Source: a virus
Reading direction: 5' to 3' (one strand)
Virus record (IMG/VR): IMGVR_UViG_3300046096_000573
Span: 1 to 42,224 of that record
Length of the DNA stretch: 42,224 nucleotides
Below the pieces are notes generated by a model. That model was not told the origin of the DNA. It saw only the letters and a list, made by a program, of their open reading frames with translations, and searched no databases. The translations under genes were made by a program, and so were the position numbers. Of the stretch, positions 8,473-16,627 are shown in pieces (the first letter of the stretch is position 1; the number at the start of each line of letters is the position of its first letter).

Positions 8473-8895
8473 TTATATAACTCCTAATTTCGATTTAAAG
8501 CAATTTCCCGACGGGTAGCAATCAACACTATTACATACAAAGCATCTATTCGCCGTATACTGTTTCGGGTAAACTACCGGACTTTTCGGATATAAATAAC
8601 TATGCAAATATGATGCCGGGTAAGGCAGTAAAAGTTTATATTTACCGGTTATATTATAATACGGGTTTCCAACGAAAGTAACGTCTTTTATCCTATCGAA
8701 AGACGGTAACACAACCGGTACATCTACATAATAATGGAAAGCCCCGATAGGTAAACCCAAACATTCTATCGCTTCTCGGTCGATCATGAAGGTGTTCAGA
8801 GACTCTTGATCCGTAATGTCAAAGTTAGTACGTTTCCTGAATTGTGGAAATATAGAAAAATACGCATGCCGTACACGTTTTTTATTAAAATTCAT
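8473..8895 (-). CDS. Hypothetical protein with C-terminal zinc-binding cysteines, 140 aa
   Basis: No family recognised. The N-terminus is basic (FNKKRVRHAYF) and the middle is rich in Tyr and Pro (PYPASYLHSYLYPKSP). The C-terminus has four cysteines in the order CFVCNSVDCYPSGNC, which looks like a small zinc knuckle. The ATG at 8895 touches the stop of the primase-helicase gene and the stop is followed directly by the endolysin gene, so it is co-translated with both. A nucleic-acid-binding accessory to replication is possible, but nothing proves it. Confidence 0.6.
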   Translation of the reverse strand: MNFNKKRVRHAYFSIFPQFRKRTNFDITDQESLNTFMIDREAIECLGLPIGAFHYYVDVPVVLPSFDRIKDVTFVGNPYYNITGKYKLLLPYPASYLHSYLYPKSPVVYPKQYTANRCFVCNSVDCYPSGNCFKSKLGVI

Positions 8896-11066
8896 TAGAA
8901 GCCCGAAGGTATCAATATTTCAGGGTCTTGACCGTGCATAGGCGAAAATTGCAAAAAACCTTGAATAATAAGAAAACTAATTAAATCACGCTCTTTTATA
9001 CGTCGGTTCATTAATACATAATCTTTTAATGTTGAGTAGGATATTATTGTGTCTTGTTGTGTACGCATTTTCTCACCAAGACCGCAAGCAAACGCGACTT
9101 CTTTATAAACTTCAGACTGCCACTCGTATAAAGCCATACAATAAGCTCTAGTTTCCGGTATTCGTGTGGTTATATACTCAAGATACTCGTCTCGGTTATT
9201 TTCGTAGTCGCGGGTATAGAAGTACAATAGCGTATTCATCGTATCTACAAAAGAATCCCCGGCAGTTTCTTTTATTAGCGACGAGAAAAAGGCTCGGATA
9301 CTTGATATTTCTAGGTCAGATTTACCTTGGCATTGATAACGGTCTGTTGGCGCGAAAACAGCGATACGGCGGTTTGTATTATCTAAATAGATGCCTTTAT
9401 AGTTATTTGCGGCAAAAAGCATAGCAAAACTGGCGCGGGTTTGTTGATCTTCTTTCCACTTACCGGTGGTTTCGATATACTCCCCGGTGATCCACTCTTT
9501 GAGTAAGCTATCGTCTTTAAACTCCGCTTCTTCGCACGATAGGAAAAGTTTATCCCGTAGATACATTGTGTAATTATCTTTAGTTACCCGGTTAGCGGTA
9601 ATATTACCGGTAAAATTTTTACCCCCGGTAAATTCCGTTATTATAGACGCTAATGTGGATTTACCGGTTCCGGACTTACCCACTAAGGAAACCGCCGTAC
9701 GCGGCTTAACCCCGCGCCTTAAACCGACAATACAAATTGTTAGCCAACGATGTAGCCACAGATACCCCTCTTCGTGGTCGCCTGATAAGTGCATTACGAA
9801 ATCCTGAAATTTACCCCAAAGTTTTTTTGCGGCGCGAATATCATCTATCTTCGGGGTATAAATACTTGGCGGTAGTATGTTATATGTGTTTATATCTTCT
9901 TGCCCGTCAAAAACAATACCGCGTTTCGTATAAACTTTTTGGAAACTTTTCGCGAAGTTAAAAAATTCATATTTCTTCTGCCCGGCGTAAATAGTTGTGT
10001 CCCCAAACATTTTCAATGGGTTATTTACGGGGGTTTCTATTATTTTATTATCCCGTTTATCATGGTATATATAACTTACACCGGCGGCTCCATTATCTAT
10101 AATTATAACTTTATTTACGAACTCTTGCAGTACATTTTCGTTAATATTAATATCAAACGTGTCACATAAAGAACCCTTACCCGCGTGATTTACAAACGTA
10201 ACCCCGTCTTTAATATGGTCTCTATCAATGAATGTGGGGCTTTGATTTCCTCGATTACCGGGCATCTTAGCAGGGTCTGGTATATGCGAATCCCACTGCT
10301 TCGTATTGGTTTCCCTATGGTCTTCTCGATCTCCGGCATCAGTCCAATCTAAAAACGGTTTTTTTAAATGTTCACCTGTCTCTTTAAACTTAAAAAGTAA
10401 TTTAACCCATTCCTCTCGGGTGTCTACGGGTTTTAACTTAGAAAAATCCTTACAAAGGTCTTTACTAAAATAATACTGCAAATCTCTTTGCGATAAAGTT
10501 TTTTCATGAGAAATTTCGTAAATTGCGTAAGGTTCCGCTTTATCAAATATTATATCCGATGCAAATCTTTTTACAAAGTCTTGTACTTCAACCACTATTT
10601 TAAAACCGGAGGTATCGTACACGCCGGCTAAAACCGTACCGGTTAATAATTCTATTCTAGTCGATAAAAAACAGGTTTTACTTAAATTAAGGGGTAATTT
10701 ATAGTCTAGATCATAATACAGGTGTAAACCGCCACGTTTTGAGAAACAAAAACGATTGGGGGTGGGTAATTGGCTTGCCGCACGCAGTATAAACGAGGTA
10801 TCATCCTCATCGCTATGATTTAGGTCAATATCAATCACCACCATGCGTCTTGGCAGTAGTCTTTTAACCGCGGTCTTTACAGCCCAGAAGGCTGAGTCAG
10901 TTCCGGCAAACGAAGCCTTTTCCTGATCAGTTAATTCAGGATTAAACAAAAATTTATCTGCGTGGTGAGATAGTTGAGCTGATCCGGTTAAATTAACACC
11001 TATAAAACAATATCCGCTAACCGGGTCTTTGTAGTTATGCGGTATTTTTTGGATAGTGTAACTCAA
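8895..11066 (-). CDS. Primase-polymerase / SF3 helicase
   Basis: A 723-residue fusion. The N-terminal archaeo-eukaryotic primase-like domain shows VVIDIDLNHSD (metal-binding DID, residues 79-81) and KRGGLHLYYDL with His115. The C-terminal ATPase (DUF5906-type superfamily 3 helicase) shows Walker A VGKSGTGKST (about 465), Walker B LFLSCEEAEF, and the sensor/arginine-finger region AANNYKGIYLDNTNRRIAVF. It should make primers and unwind DNA at the fork. The start is TTG at 11066 with GAAGG upstream, overlapping the end of the DHFR-deaminase gene by 32 nt. Confidence 0.92.
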   Translation of the reverse strand: MSYTIQKIPHNYKDPVSGYCFIGVNLTGSAQLSHHADKFLFNPELTDQEKASFAGTDSAFWAVKTAVKRLLPRRMVVIDIDLNHSDEDDTSFILRAASQLPTPNRFCFSKRGGLHLYYDLDYKLPLNLSKTCFLSTRIELLTGTVLAGVYDTSGFKIVVEVQDFVKRFASDIIFDKAEPYAIYEISHEKTLSQRDLQYYFSKDLCKDFSKLKPVDTREEWVKLLFKFKETGEHLKKPFLDWTDAGDREDHRETNTKQWDSHIPDPAKMPGNRGNQSPTFIDRDHIKDGVTFVNHAGKGSLCDTFDININENVLQEFVNKVIIIDNGAAGVSYIYHDKRDNKIIETPVNNPLKMFGDTTIYAGQKKYEFFNFAKSFQKVYTKRGIVFDGQEDINTYNILPPSIYTPKIDDIRAAKKLWGKFQDFVMHLSGDHEEGYLWLHRWLTICIVGLRRGVKPRTAVSLVGKSGTGKSTLASIITEFTGGKNFTGNITANRVTKDNYTMYLRDKLFLSCEEAEFKDDSLLKEWITGEYIETTGKWKEDQQTRASFAMLFAANNYKGIYLDNTNRRIAVFAPTDRYQCQGKSDLEISSIRAFFSSLIKETAGDSFVDTMNTLLYFYTRDYENNRDEYLEYITTRIPETRAYCMALYEWQSEVYKEVAFACGLGEKMRTQQDTIISYSTLKDYVLMNRRIKERDLISFLIIQGFLQFSPMHGQDPEILIPSGF

Positions 11067-11817
11067 TTAAGTTAATACCTTCTTGTTTCAAAAATATTTT
11101 AGCCCACGCTTGTTTAGACTTCCACATATCTGAGACTCCCATATTAGGCATATGGTGAACAGTTACGCTTTTTAACAACGGTAGCCGAGCTAATAACTTA
11201 GCGCAGGTATCGCAGGGTAGCGCGTTCATGTGTATATGCTCTACGTCCGGTTCAGCATCAAATAACATTTGCTCGGCGTGAATATCTTTGATCTTACATG
11301 ACGTATACACGCCTTGTAAAGTATTAATAATAACTTTAGTGTTCTCGGTATAATATTTTTTAAATTCAGGTTTTTTATAGTTTATAGTCGTAAACTCCGG
11401 GTGATAGATTAACTCATCACGAATATAGAACTCCGGGCTGAATGAGGGAAAATATGTATCCCCTATATAATCTCCTTTTATATGAGATATAAATATGTTA
11501 TCTACTTTTTCAATAAAATAATTATATACTAGTTGCCCGCCTGCAATCCATATATCGGTGTTATAAGTCTTAGCAATTTCTAATGCGGAGGTTATGTTAT
11601 CTACATAAGTATGCATTTCACCGGTGTCATTCTTGCGGCTAACTACAACCGCTTTTCGGTGTTGCACTTGTGTCGCAGTTTTACGACCTACGATGAGCAC
11701 ACCATGCTTCGTCATTCGATTGAAAAAAGCCAATTCTTCAGGGATGCGCCATGGTAGATCGCCTTGATTTCCGATAACACCGTTTGAAGCCACAGCGGCA
11801 ATTAAATTAATTTTCAT
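11035..11817 (-). CDS. Dihydrofolate reductase fused to a dCMP-deaminase-like domain
   Basis: A 260-residue bifunctional protein. Residues 1 to about 158 are a dihydrofolate reductase: MKINLIAAVASNGVIG, LPWRIPEELAFF with Glu28 at the usual catalytic Asp/Glu, VGRKT, and WIAGGQLVY for NADPH. The loop after VGRKT is shorter than in E. coli FolA. Residues about 165-260 carry the zinc deaminase signature, His180-Ala-Glu182 and Pro-Cys202-x-x-Cys205, with only a short N-terminal part of the fold. DHFR regenerates tetrahydrofolate and dCMP deaminase makes dUMP, both feeding thymidylate synthesis. The ATG at 11817 forms an ATGA overlap with the transporter stop; an upstream start at 11832 is less likely. 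Confidence 0.92.
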   Translation of the reverse strand: MKINLIAAVASNGVIGNQGDLPWRIPEELAFFNRMTKHGVLIVGRKTATQVQHRKAVVVSRKNDTGEMHTYVDNITSALEIAKTYNTDIWIAGGQLVYNYFIEKVDNIFISHIKGDYIGDTYFPSFSPEFYIRDELIYHPEFTTINYKKPEFKKYYTENTKVIINTLQGVYTSCKIKDIHAEQMLFDAEPDVEHIHMNALPCDTCAKLLARLPLLKSVTVHHMPNMGVSDMWKSKQAWAKIFLKQEGINLIELHYPKNTA

Positions 11818-12065
11818 TTTGAAATTTTCCAAAGGATAAATATTAAAACAGATAATGTTATAGTATTTGCAATTATAACCGGGTACAAAGTGTTTAACAC
11901 CCCGTATAGCAACCAGAAATAAACCCCTAGAATAAGTAAAACATATGTATGCTTAGATAAGGCGGCGGTGTCTATGTCACCTTTATATATCTTATAGGCT
12001 TGAGGCAAATTAGCCACGGTTGTTAAAACCGTAGCTATATAACCTATTATGTCTGTGTGTGTCAA
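11814..12065 (-). CDS. SemiSWEET-type (PQ-loop) small transporter
   Basis: An 83-residue three-helix membrane protein of the MtN3/SemiSWEET family, whose bacterial members dimerise to move sugars down their gradient. Key signs are ANLPQAYKIYK in helix 1 (PQ motif), GVYFWLLYGV in helix 2, and PVIIANTITLSVLIF in helix 3, with the binding-site Asn. Length and start fit the family when the TTG at 12065 is used: AAGGAG (12076-12081) is ideally placed, while upstream in-frame ATGs would add an N-terminus lacking in the family. It overlaps the DHFR-deaminase gene as ATGA, so it is expressed with nucleotide genes. The substrate cannot be predicted. Transporters of this kind are rare in phages, to my knowledge. 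Confidence 0.88.
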   Translation of the reverse strand: MTHTDIIGYIATVLTTVANLPQAYKIYKGDIDTAALSKHTYVLLILGVYFWLLYGVLNTLYPVIIANTITLSVLIFILWKISK

Positions 12066-12066
12066 A

Positions 12067-12369
12067 TTATATATACTCCTTAATGTCGAATTGTAAATTC
12101 TTACCGAATAATTTAGTAAACTCCTGATCTTTATCAAAAATAACTTTACCGGTGTCCAGTACTGTAACCGAGTATCTTAATCTTGGGTTGACAACAGATA
12201 TAGTAAAGCCCTCTGATACCTCAGCAATTTTAATTATTTGCGGGTTACATATCCTAGAAAAAAAATTTAGTGACGTTTCTTGGTATCTACGTCTTTTGAC
12301 GAGTATATGTTTCAAAATTTTTAATATTAATTTTTTTGTAGGTTTTGGGGTTTCAACCGTAGAAATCAT
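12067..12369 (-). CDS. Hypothetical basic protein, 100 aa
   Basis: Not recognised. The N-terminal 35 residues are strongly basic and helical (TKKLILKILKHILVKRRRY), then a beta-rich region follows (GFTISVVNPRLRYSVTVLD). The ATG at 12369 overlaps the preceding stop as ATGA, and its own stop is followed after one base by the TTG of the SemiSWEET gene, so three small genes form one tightly coupled unit. The basic helix might bind nucleic acid or lie on a membrane. No function can be assigned. Confidence 0.55.
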   Translation of the reverse strand: MISTVETPKPTKKLILKILKHILVKRRRYQETSLNFFSRICNPQIIKIAEVSEGFTISVVNPRLRYSVTVLDTGKVIFDKDQEFTKLFGKNLQFDIKEYI

Positions 12370-12596
12370 AAGGCGCCCCCGACTTGGTGATTTAAAGGGT
12401 TATTCGGGTAAAACTTTTTTAAAAATCTTTCCGCTAGGTCATATTCTTGGTCAGTCAATAACTCCCCATCCCCGTAATAATAGTCTTGTTTAGCGGCGAT
12501 AATTAATCGCGCTAAAGGTTGTTCAAAATCCGGAGGTGGAGCTGCCCCTGTCGACAAATAATTTCTAATACTTGGTAAAACAAAACTTTCGATCAT
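12366..12596 (-). CDS. Stand-alone NAD-dependent DNA ligase Ia-like domain, 76 aa
   Basis: Residues 36-74 match the N-terminal Ia subdomain of LigA: AKQDYYYGDGELLTDQEYD, then LKKFYPNNP and QVGG. Compared with the E. coli LigA NMN-binding residues, Tyr39 (Tyr22), Asp49 (Asp32), Tyr52 (Tyr35) and Asp53 (Asp36) are kept, and His23 is replaced by Tyr40. No adenylation domain follows, so this cannot be a ligase. Small proteins of this type occur in other phages without known role. Binding NMN or NAD is a plausible inference. It is co-transcribed with the thymidylate synthase homologue above and overlaps the next gene as ATGA. Confidence 0.7.
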   Translation of the reverse strand: MIESFVLPSIRNYLSTGAAPPPDFEQPLARLIIAAKQDYYYGDGELLTDQEYDLAERFLKKFYPNNPLNHQVGGAL

Positions 12597-12647
12597 TATA
12601 TGCCCCTAATATTGTTAGTATAAATAGTATCGCAAAAACCGTGCCGG

Positions 12648-13424
12648 CTATAAAAATAATTCCGGTTTCGGGTTGTAATGGTGTTTATGGTAGTCGGTAG
12701 TTTGATACGCTTTCGCCTCATCTATGGACAAATCTATAGGGAAGCAGTAATCGCCGGAACCGAACGTAACCATAGGTATATGTTTTTCGTACAAATGGGT
12801 ATGTGATGTGGTTATTGATAAAACGCCTAATTGTAGCAAAGGGTCTATTTCTTGGCGAAATTTTTCTAATAGAACCGAATAAGTCATAATGTCATAGGGC
12901 AAACCAATAAACACATCAGAAGACCTAATGAATACACTCATATATATCTTATTTTTCACAATATATAAGTGGCAGAAAGCGGGACACGGAATGTTTTTAG
13001 GTTGGTTGCCCCCTAACCCATCTTCACCCGGGTGCCATGCGGATATACATATTTGACGATTTGACGGATCGTCTTGTAAAGCTTTTATCGCTAAAGCTAT
13101 TTGATCACGCCCGAATGCGTGCCGCCAACGGTATCCATAGGCGGCTTTAATTTCGCCGTCTTCGATAAAATCACCCCAAACTTTCGGATAATGAGCCATC
13201 ATCAAAGCCGGGTCTTTGGTGCCTAACCACTGCCACTCCGCCTCTACGATAGCGATAGCCGGAAAATATCGTCTATTATTAGGCACCGGTATGGCGCGGT
13301 TCGATAGGTCATAGGTTAAATGCTTAGGGGTAGGGCTTATTAATAAGTACTCCCCTGTGCGTTTGTTTAACTCCCTAATACCTGTATTTTTTATTTCATT
13401 TAATAGTTGGTTATAGGTTTCCAA
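12648..13424 (-). CDS. Thymidylate synthase / dCMP (hydroxy)methylase family enzyme
   Basis: A 258-residue thymidylate synthase family protein that uses methylenetetrahydrofolate to modify C5 of a pyrimidine deoxynucleotide. Conserved parts are KRTGEYL (phosphate loop), AAYGYRWR, SNRQICISAW, the catalytic Cys147 in IPCPAFC, FIRSSDVFIGLPYDI and HTHLY (His210, Tyr212). The residue aligned with E. coli TS Asn177, which selects dUMP, is Asp178; Asp at this place is the mark of dCMP-specific enzymes such as T4 dCMP hydroxymethylase. The usual His after the catalytic Cys is Pro148. The start is TTG at 13424 behind AGGA, inside the end of the upstream gene. The product could be TMP, methyl-dCMP or hydroxymethyl-dCMP; sequence favours a dCMP substrate. 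Confidence 0.85.
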   Translation of the reverse strand: METYNQLLNEIKNTGIRELNKRTGEYLLISPTPKHLTYDLSNRAIPVPNNRRYFPAIAIVEAEWQWLGTKDPALMMAHYPKVWGDFIEDGEIKAAYGYRWRHAFGRDQIALAIKALQDDPSNRQICISAWHPGEDGLGGNQPKNIPCPAFCHLYIVKNKIYMSVFIRSSDVFIGLPYDIMTYSVLLEKFRQEIDPLLQLGVLSITTSHTHLYEKHIPMVTFGSGDYCFPIDLSIDEAKAYQTTDYHKHHYNPKPELFL

Positions 13425-13689
13425 AATCTAATCCTGTAATATCTTCTAAAGCTATAAGGTCGTTTTCAAATTGTTTTTCTAAAATCTTCAGTTTTGATAC
13501 GTCGTCCTTCGTTAAATCTCGTTCATGTAAGAAACCTATAAAAAAAACTACTGAAAACACTATTTCAGAATCAAAATCAAGCTCCTCGTGCTTTCGGATT
13601 ATTTGGTGCGCTAATTCTTCAACACGCCCTAGTAATAAAAGAGCGTCTATTTGAGTAATATCTAATAATTCTGATTCATCAATATACAA
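13411..13689 (-). CDS. Hypothetical acidic helical protein, 92 aa
   Basis: Not recognised. It is acidic and mostly helical (DESELLDITQIDALLLL, RVEELAHQIIRKHEEL, VSKLKILEKQFENDL). The start is TTG at 13689 with GAAAGGG at ideal spacing. It lies between the ribonucleotide reductase and the thymidylate synthase homologue and overlaps the latter's start, so it is co-expressed with nucleotide genes. It could be a small binding partner, but there is no evidence for a specific function. Confidence 0.6.
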   Translation of the reverse strand: MYIDESELLDITQIDALLLLGRVEELAHQIIRKHEELDFDSEIVFSVVFFIGFLHERDLTKDDVSKLKILEKQFENDLIALEDITGLDFGNL

Positions 13690-13716
13690 AATATTACCCT
13701 TTCGAGGTGTTAAAAA

Positions 13717-15405
13717 TTATGTGTCACAACTTCTTTGACCGGTTTCCGGGTCGTATTTACATTCAGCGGCGGTATCCTGTTCTTTATCCACTAGTATACC
13801 CATGCGTTTTCCCGTCGAGTTAAAGGTTGTGCAACCCTTAGCGCCACCATAATACGCTTTCAAGTAAATATTCTTAAAGTCATCAAAAGACATTTTAGTG
13901 CCGTCCATATTGATAGTCTTTGAGATTGAGCTATCAACATAATATTGGCAAAGGTTAAGCACCCCAATATGTTCGTCAACCGTGCAGTCAGCGGCTTTTT
14001 TACCTTTGAAACCATGTACCCGATACATATAGTCTGAAACGTCAACCTCTTGTTGTTTATTTTGAAAAAACATTTTTCTTTTAACTTCATGAGCAAACAC
14101 CGGTTCAATACCGCTAGATATGTTTCCTGCGGTTGACGAGATCGTACCTGTCGGGGCAATTGATGTCAAATGAGAATTACGGATACCATGTTCCGATATA
14201 TGCTCTCTAACATCATCATCAAGATGCTTAATAAAATTACCGTTCAAATATTTTTCTTTATCAAATAGGGGGAAAGAACCTTTTTCCTTAGCTAATTTAG
14301 ATGACGCAAGAAACGCGCCGTTTGTAAGGGCGTGCATGATTTTTTCTAACGCAGATAAAAAAACTTTATCACCATACATACAATCGTGCATATACTCAAT
14401 CGCGTTAGCCACGCCGGTTAAACCCAAGCCCATGCGTCTTTTTTGTTCCGCTTCATGCTTTTGTTCCGGTAGTGGGAATTTTGAAACGTCAATAACCATA
14501 TCCATCGCGCGGACAATATATGGAATGTCCGATTTTAAAGCTTTCAAATAGTCAATACCGTAAGTCTCAACATAGCGTACCAAGTTGAAACTCCCAAGTA
14601 AACAAGCGCCATTGGGTGGTAGCCCTTGTTCACCGCAGGGATTAGTAGCGGCGATAGTTTCACAATAATATAGGGGGTTATAATCGTTAATCCGATCTAT
14701 AAAAAGAACACCCGGCTCCGCCCAGTCGAATGTGGACTCCATGATTTTATTCCAGAGGTACGCCGCCTTTACCGTACTATAAACAACCCCGTCAAAAACT
14801 AAATCAAAATCACCATCGGATTTTAACGCCTTCATGAATTTATCAGTTACAGCGACGGATACATTAAAATTAGTCAACACCCCCGGTTGTCTTTTAGCAT
14901 CAATAAATTCTTCTATATCGGGGTGATCTATGCGGAGTACACCCATTTGAGCGCCGCGACGATGTCCTGATGATCTAATGGTTGCACATATAGCGTCAAA
15001 TATATTCATAAAAGACACCGCACCCGATGAGTGCGAGTTAAGTTTTTTAATCAAAGCATTTTTAGGGCGTAAAGTTGAAAAGTCATAACCGATACCACCA
15101 CCCGAACGTAAAGTCATGATCGCCTTTGTCGCAACGTCCATGATTGAGTTTTCCGGGCAGTCCGCGCCGTTCACCGTACTATCAATAATACTGGGAGATA
15201 CAAAACAATTAAACGCTGTGACTTCTTTAGAAGCTCCGATTGCCGCTTGAATACGCCCTGCCGGCAGGAAAAAACGTTCTTTAAGCAAATAATTAAACTT
15301 TTCACAACCGCCTAAACCGTTACTGATACGGTCGCAAGCTTGGGAGAAGCTTTCCCCCTCCGCACGGTATTTTTCCGCGTGCAGATTATCAAAATAATCA
15401 AACAT
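13717..15405 (-). CDS. nrdJ: Ribonucleotide reductase, class II (adenosylcobalamin-dependent)
   Basis: A 562-residue enzyme that converts ribonucleotides to deoxyribonucleotides. It has the 10-stranded barrel signatures: FLPAGRIQAAIG, FNCFV (first redox Cys), SGGGIGYDFS, SGHRRGAQMGVL, the NPCGEQ motif with catalytic Asn, thiyl-radical Cys and Glu, and NGACLLGSFNL (second redox Cys). The C-terminal tail ends CKYDPETGQRSCDT, giving a Cys pair for re-reduction. No N-terminal ATP cone is present and no small subunit gene is nearby, which with the motif pattern supports the B12-dependent class. It supplies dNTP precursors for replication. The ATG is at 15405. I see no cobalamin riboswitch upstream. 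Confidence 0.92.
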   Translation of the reverse strand: MFDYFDNLHAEKYRAEGESFSQACDRISNGLGGCEKFNYLLKERFFLPAGRIQAAIGASKEVTAFNCFVSPSIIDSTVNGADCPENSIMDVATKAIMTLRSGGGIGYDFSTLRPKNALIKKLNSHSSGAVSFMNIFDAICATIRSSGHRRGAQMGVLRIDHPDIEEFIDAKRQPGVLTNFNVSVAVTDKFMKALKSDGDFDLVFDGVVYSTVKAAYLWNKIMESTFDWAEPGVLFIDRINDYNPLYYCETIAATNPCGEQGLPPNGACLLGSFNLVRYVETYGIDYLKALKSDIPYIVRAMDMVIDVSKFPLPEQKHEAEQKRRMGLGLTGVANAIEYMHDCMYGDKVFLSALEKIMHALTNGAFLASSKLAKEKGSFPLFDKEKYLNGNFIKHLDDDVREHISEHGIRNSHLTSIAPTGTISSTAGNISSGIEPVFAHEVKRKMFFQNKQQEVDVSDYMYRVHGFKGKKAADCTVDEHIGVLNLCQYYVDSSISKTINMDGTKMSFDDFKNIYLKAYYGGAKGCTTFNSTGKRMGILVDKEQDTAAECKYDPETGQRSCDT

Positions 15406-15416
15406 TATAAACCTCT

Positions 15417-16625
15417 TTAGTTATTTAATAGATGTAGTCTTCTTACCATAAAACTCAATTCTAAGGTTGTAAAAGAGGTTAAACCTCGTATATTCAAGAA
15501 CATACGTTTACCTCGATTATTAGTCGGGTCATTTATAAACCAACCGGTCTGGTTATTAGAGAACCCACCCCCTAAAGGAAAAAAAGCCACCCTATCTGTA
15601 CCGCTAGATTGTAAGATACCGGTTATACTCGTTATATCTTTCGCAGGTATAGGAAAAGCTACATCTGCTGTACAAGGTGCAACACCCAATGCGATCTCTG
15701 TAGGGGCTGTTGCGGAATTAAGGTAAAGTGATACCATATCAATATGTATTATTTCCGTAGACTTGGAAAGGGTACTTGTAGCTAATGACGCGGGATTAAC
15801 AATTGCGTATGATACAAATGACGGTAAATCGGTAACTCCCGCCACACGTAGTTTTATTCGGTATTCTTTAATTTCCTCTATTTCTACCTGCTCCATCTTT
15901 AAGTCAGGGGAATATATATTATGGATATTTTTTTCAGTATTTTCTTTTTCCGCTAAAGGTTTAATTACTTTAGGGTAATAATTAGCGTGCGGATTAACAT
16001 TTGTTGCCGGTGATGTTACAAACTCATACCGCGCGGTTATCCCACTTTGTTGATCGGATAGGAGAACCTTATCATCTATCACCCCTATGTAATTTCCAAA
16101 AGAAGCGTTAAAAAGCGGAGACCCGTAAATACGCAAGGTAATAAGTGATTTACTTATTTTTTCAGCTTCGAAAAAGAAATTTATTCTCCCTTCAGAGTTT
16201 ATTTTTAAACCGGTGTTTGGAGCTAACTGCCCGGCATTAGTTATGGTGTCAGAATCACCAATAGGATTTTCAAAAACGATGTTAATATTTTTTATTGACC
16301 GGTCGTTTTCTTTTGTAGCAGAAAATTTTCCGGTAATTTTTACACCATCGAAATTAGAAAAGATGGCTTTGGCGTTTAATCTAATGGTATAAGTACTAAA
16401 ACCACCTATAGTCTCTTGGGTACTAGAGATAAAATAAGGCAATAAATATGGTAAATTATTTGAATCCGGTATAACTTCCTGAACCAATACACTAGCAGGT
16501 ATCTCTAATAGAGATACTGCAGGCGACCCCCCAATGGGGGAGCCATCTTCTAAAACCGAGTCGGGTTTTAGAATAAGCTTGACAGGTGTTTTTTGTAATC
16601 GATTAATGATTGATGAGAATAACAT
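15417..16625 (-). CDS. Tail fibre-like structural protein, 402 aa
   Basis: A beta-rich protein with low Cys content and many Ser, Thr, Asn and Ile residues. Its N-terminus carries KLILKPDSVLEDGSPIGG, which parallels KLNPDTILSDGSLTG in the neighbouring protein at 16628-17494, suggesting a shared attachment or oligomerisation motif. The C-terminus ends in a beta-strand (TSFTTLELSFMVRRLHLL) typical of fibre tips. No enzyme motif is seen. The ATG at 16625 lies just after the upstream stop; a TTG at 16640 is possible but unneeded. It probably belongs to an adsorption structure with its neighbour. Receptor unknown. Confidence 0.65.
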   Translation of the reverse strand: MLFSSIINRLQKTPVKLILKPDSVLEDGSPIGGSPAVSLLEIPASVLVQEVIPDSNNLPYLLPYFISSTQETIGGFSTYTIRLNAKAIFSNFDGVKITGKFSATKENDRSIKNINIVFENPIGDSDTITNAGQLAPNTGLKINSEGRINFFFEAEKISKSLITLRIYGSPLFNASFGNYIGVIDDKVLLSDQQSGITARYEFVTSPATNVNPHANYYPKVIKPLAEKENTEKNIHNIYSPDLKMEQVEIEEIKEYRIKLRVAGVTDLPSFVSYAIVNPASLATSTLSKSTEIIHIDMVSLYLNSATAPTEIALGVAPCTADVAFPIPAKDITSITGILQSSGTDRVAFFPLGGGFSNNQTGWFINDPTNNRGKRMFLNIRGLTSFTTLELSFMVRRLHLLNN

Positions 16626-16627
16626 TA

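Noticed and set aside
11817-11832. Upstream start for the DHFR-deaminase gene
   Set aside because: The ATG at 11817 gives the canonical DHFR N-terminus and an ATGA overlap; the longer start adds five residues unlike the family.
12041-12066. TTGACA at the SemiSWEET start as a promoter
   Set aside because: The -10 region is poor at normal spacing (TTATAT or TATATA at 17-18 nt) and the TTG is better explained as the start codon.
12570-12660. Hydrophobic peptide between the TS homologue and the ligase-like gene
   Set aside because: It would code a membrane-like stretch (IIFIAGTVFAILFILTILG), but it has no ATG, GTG or TTG start and no ribosome-binding site.
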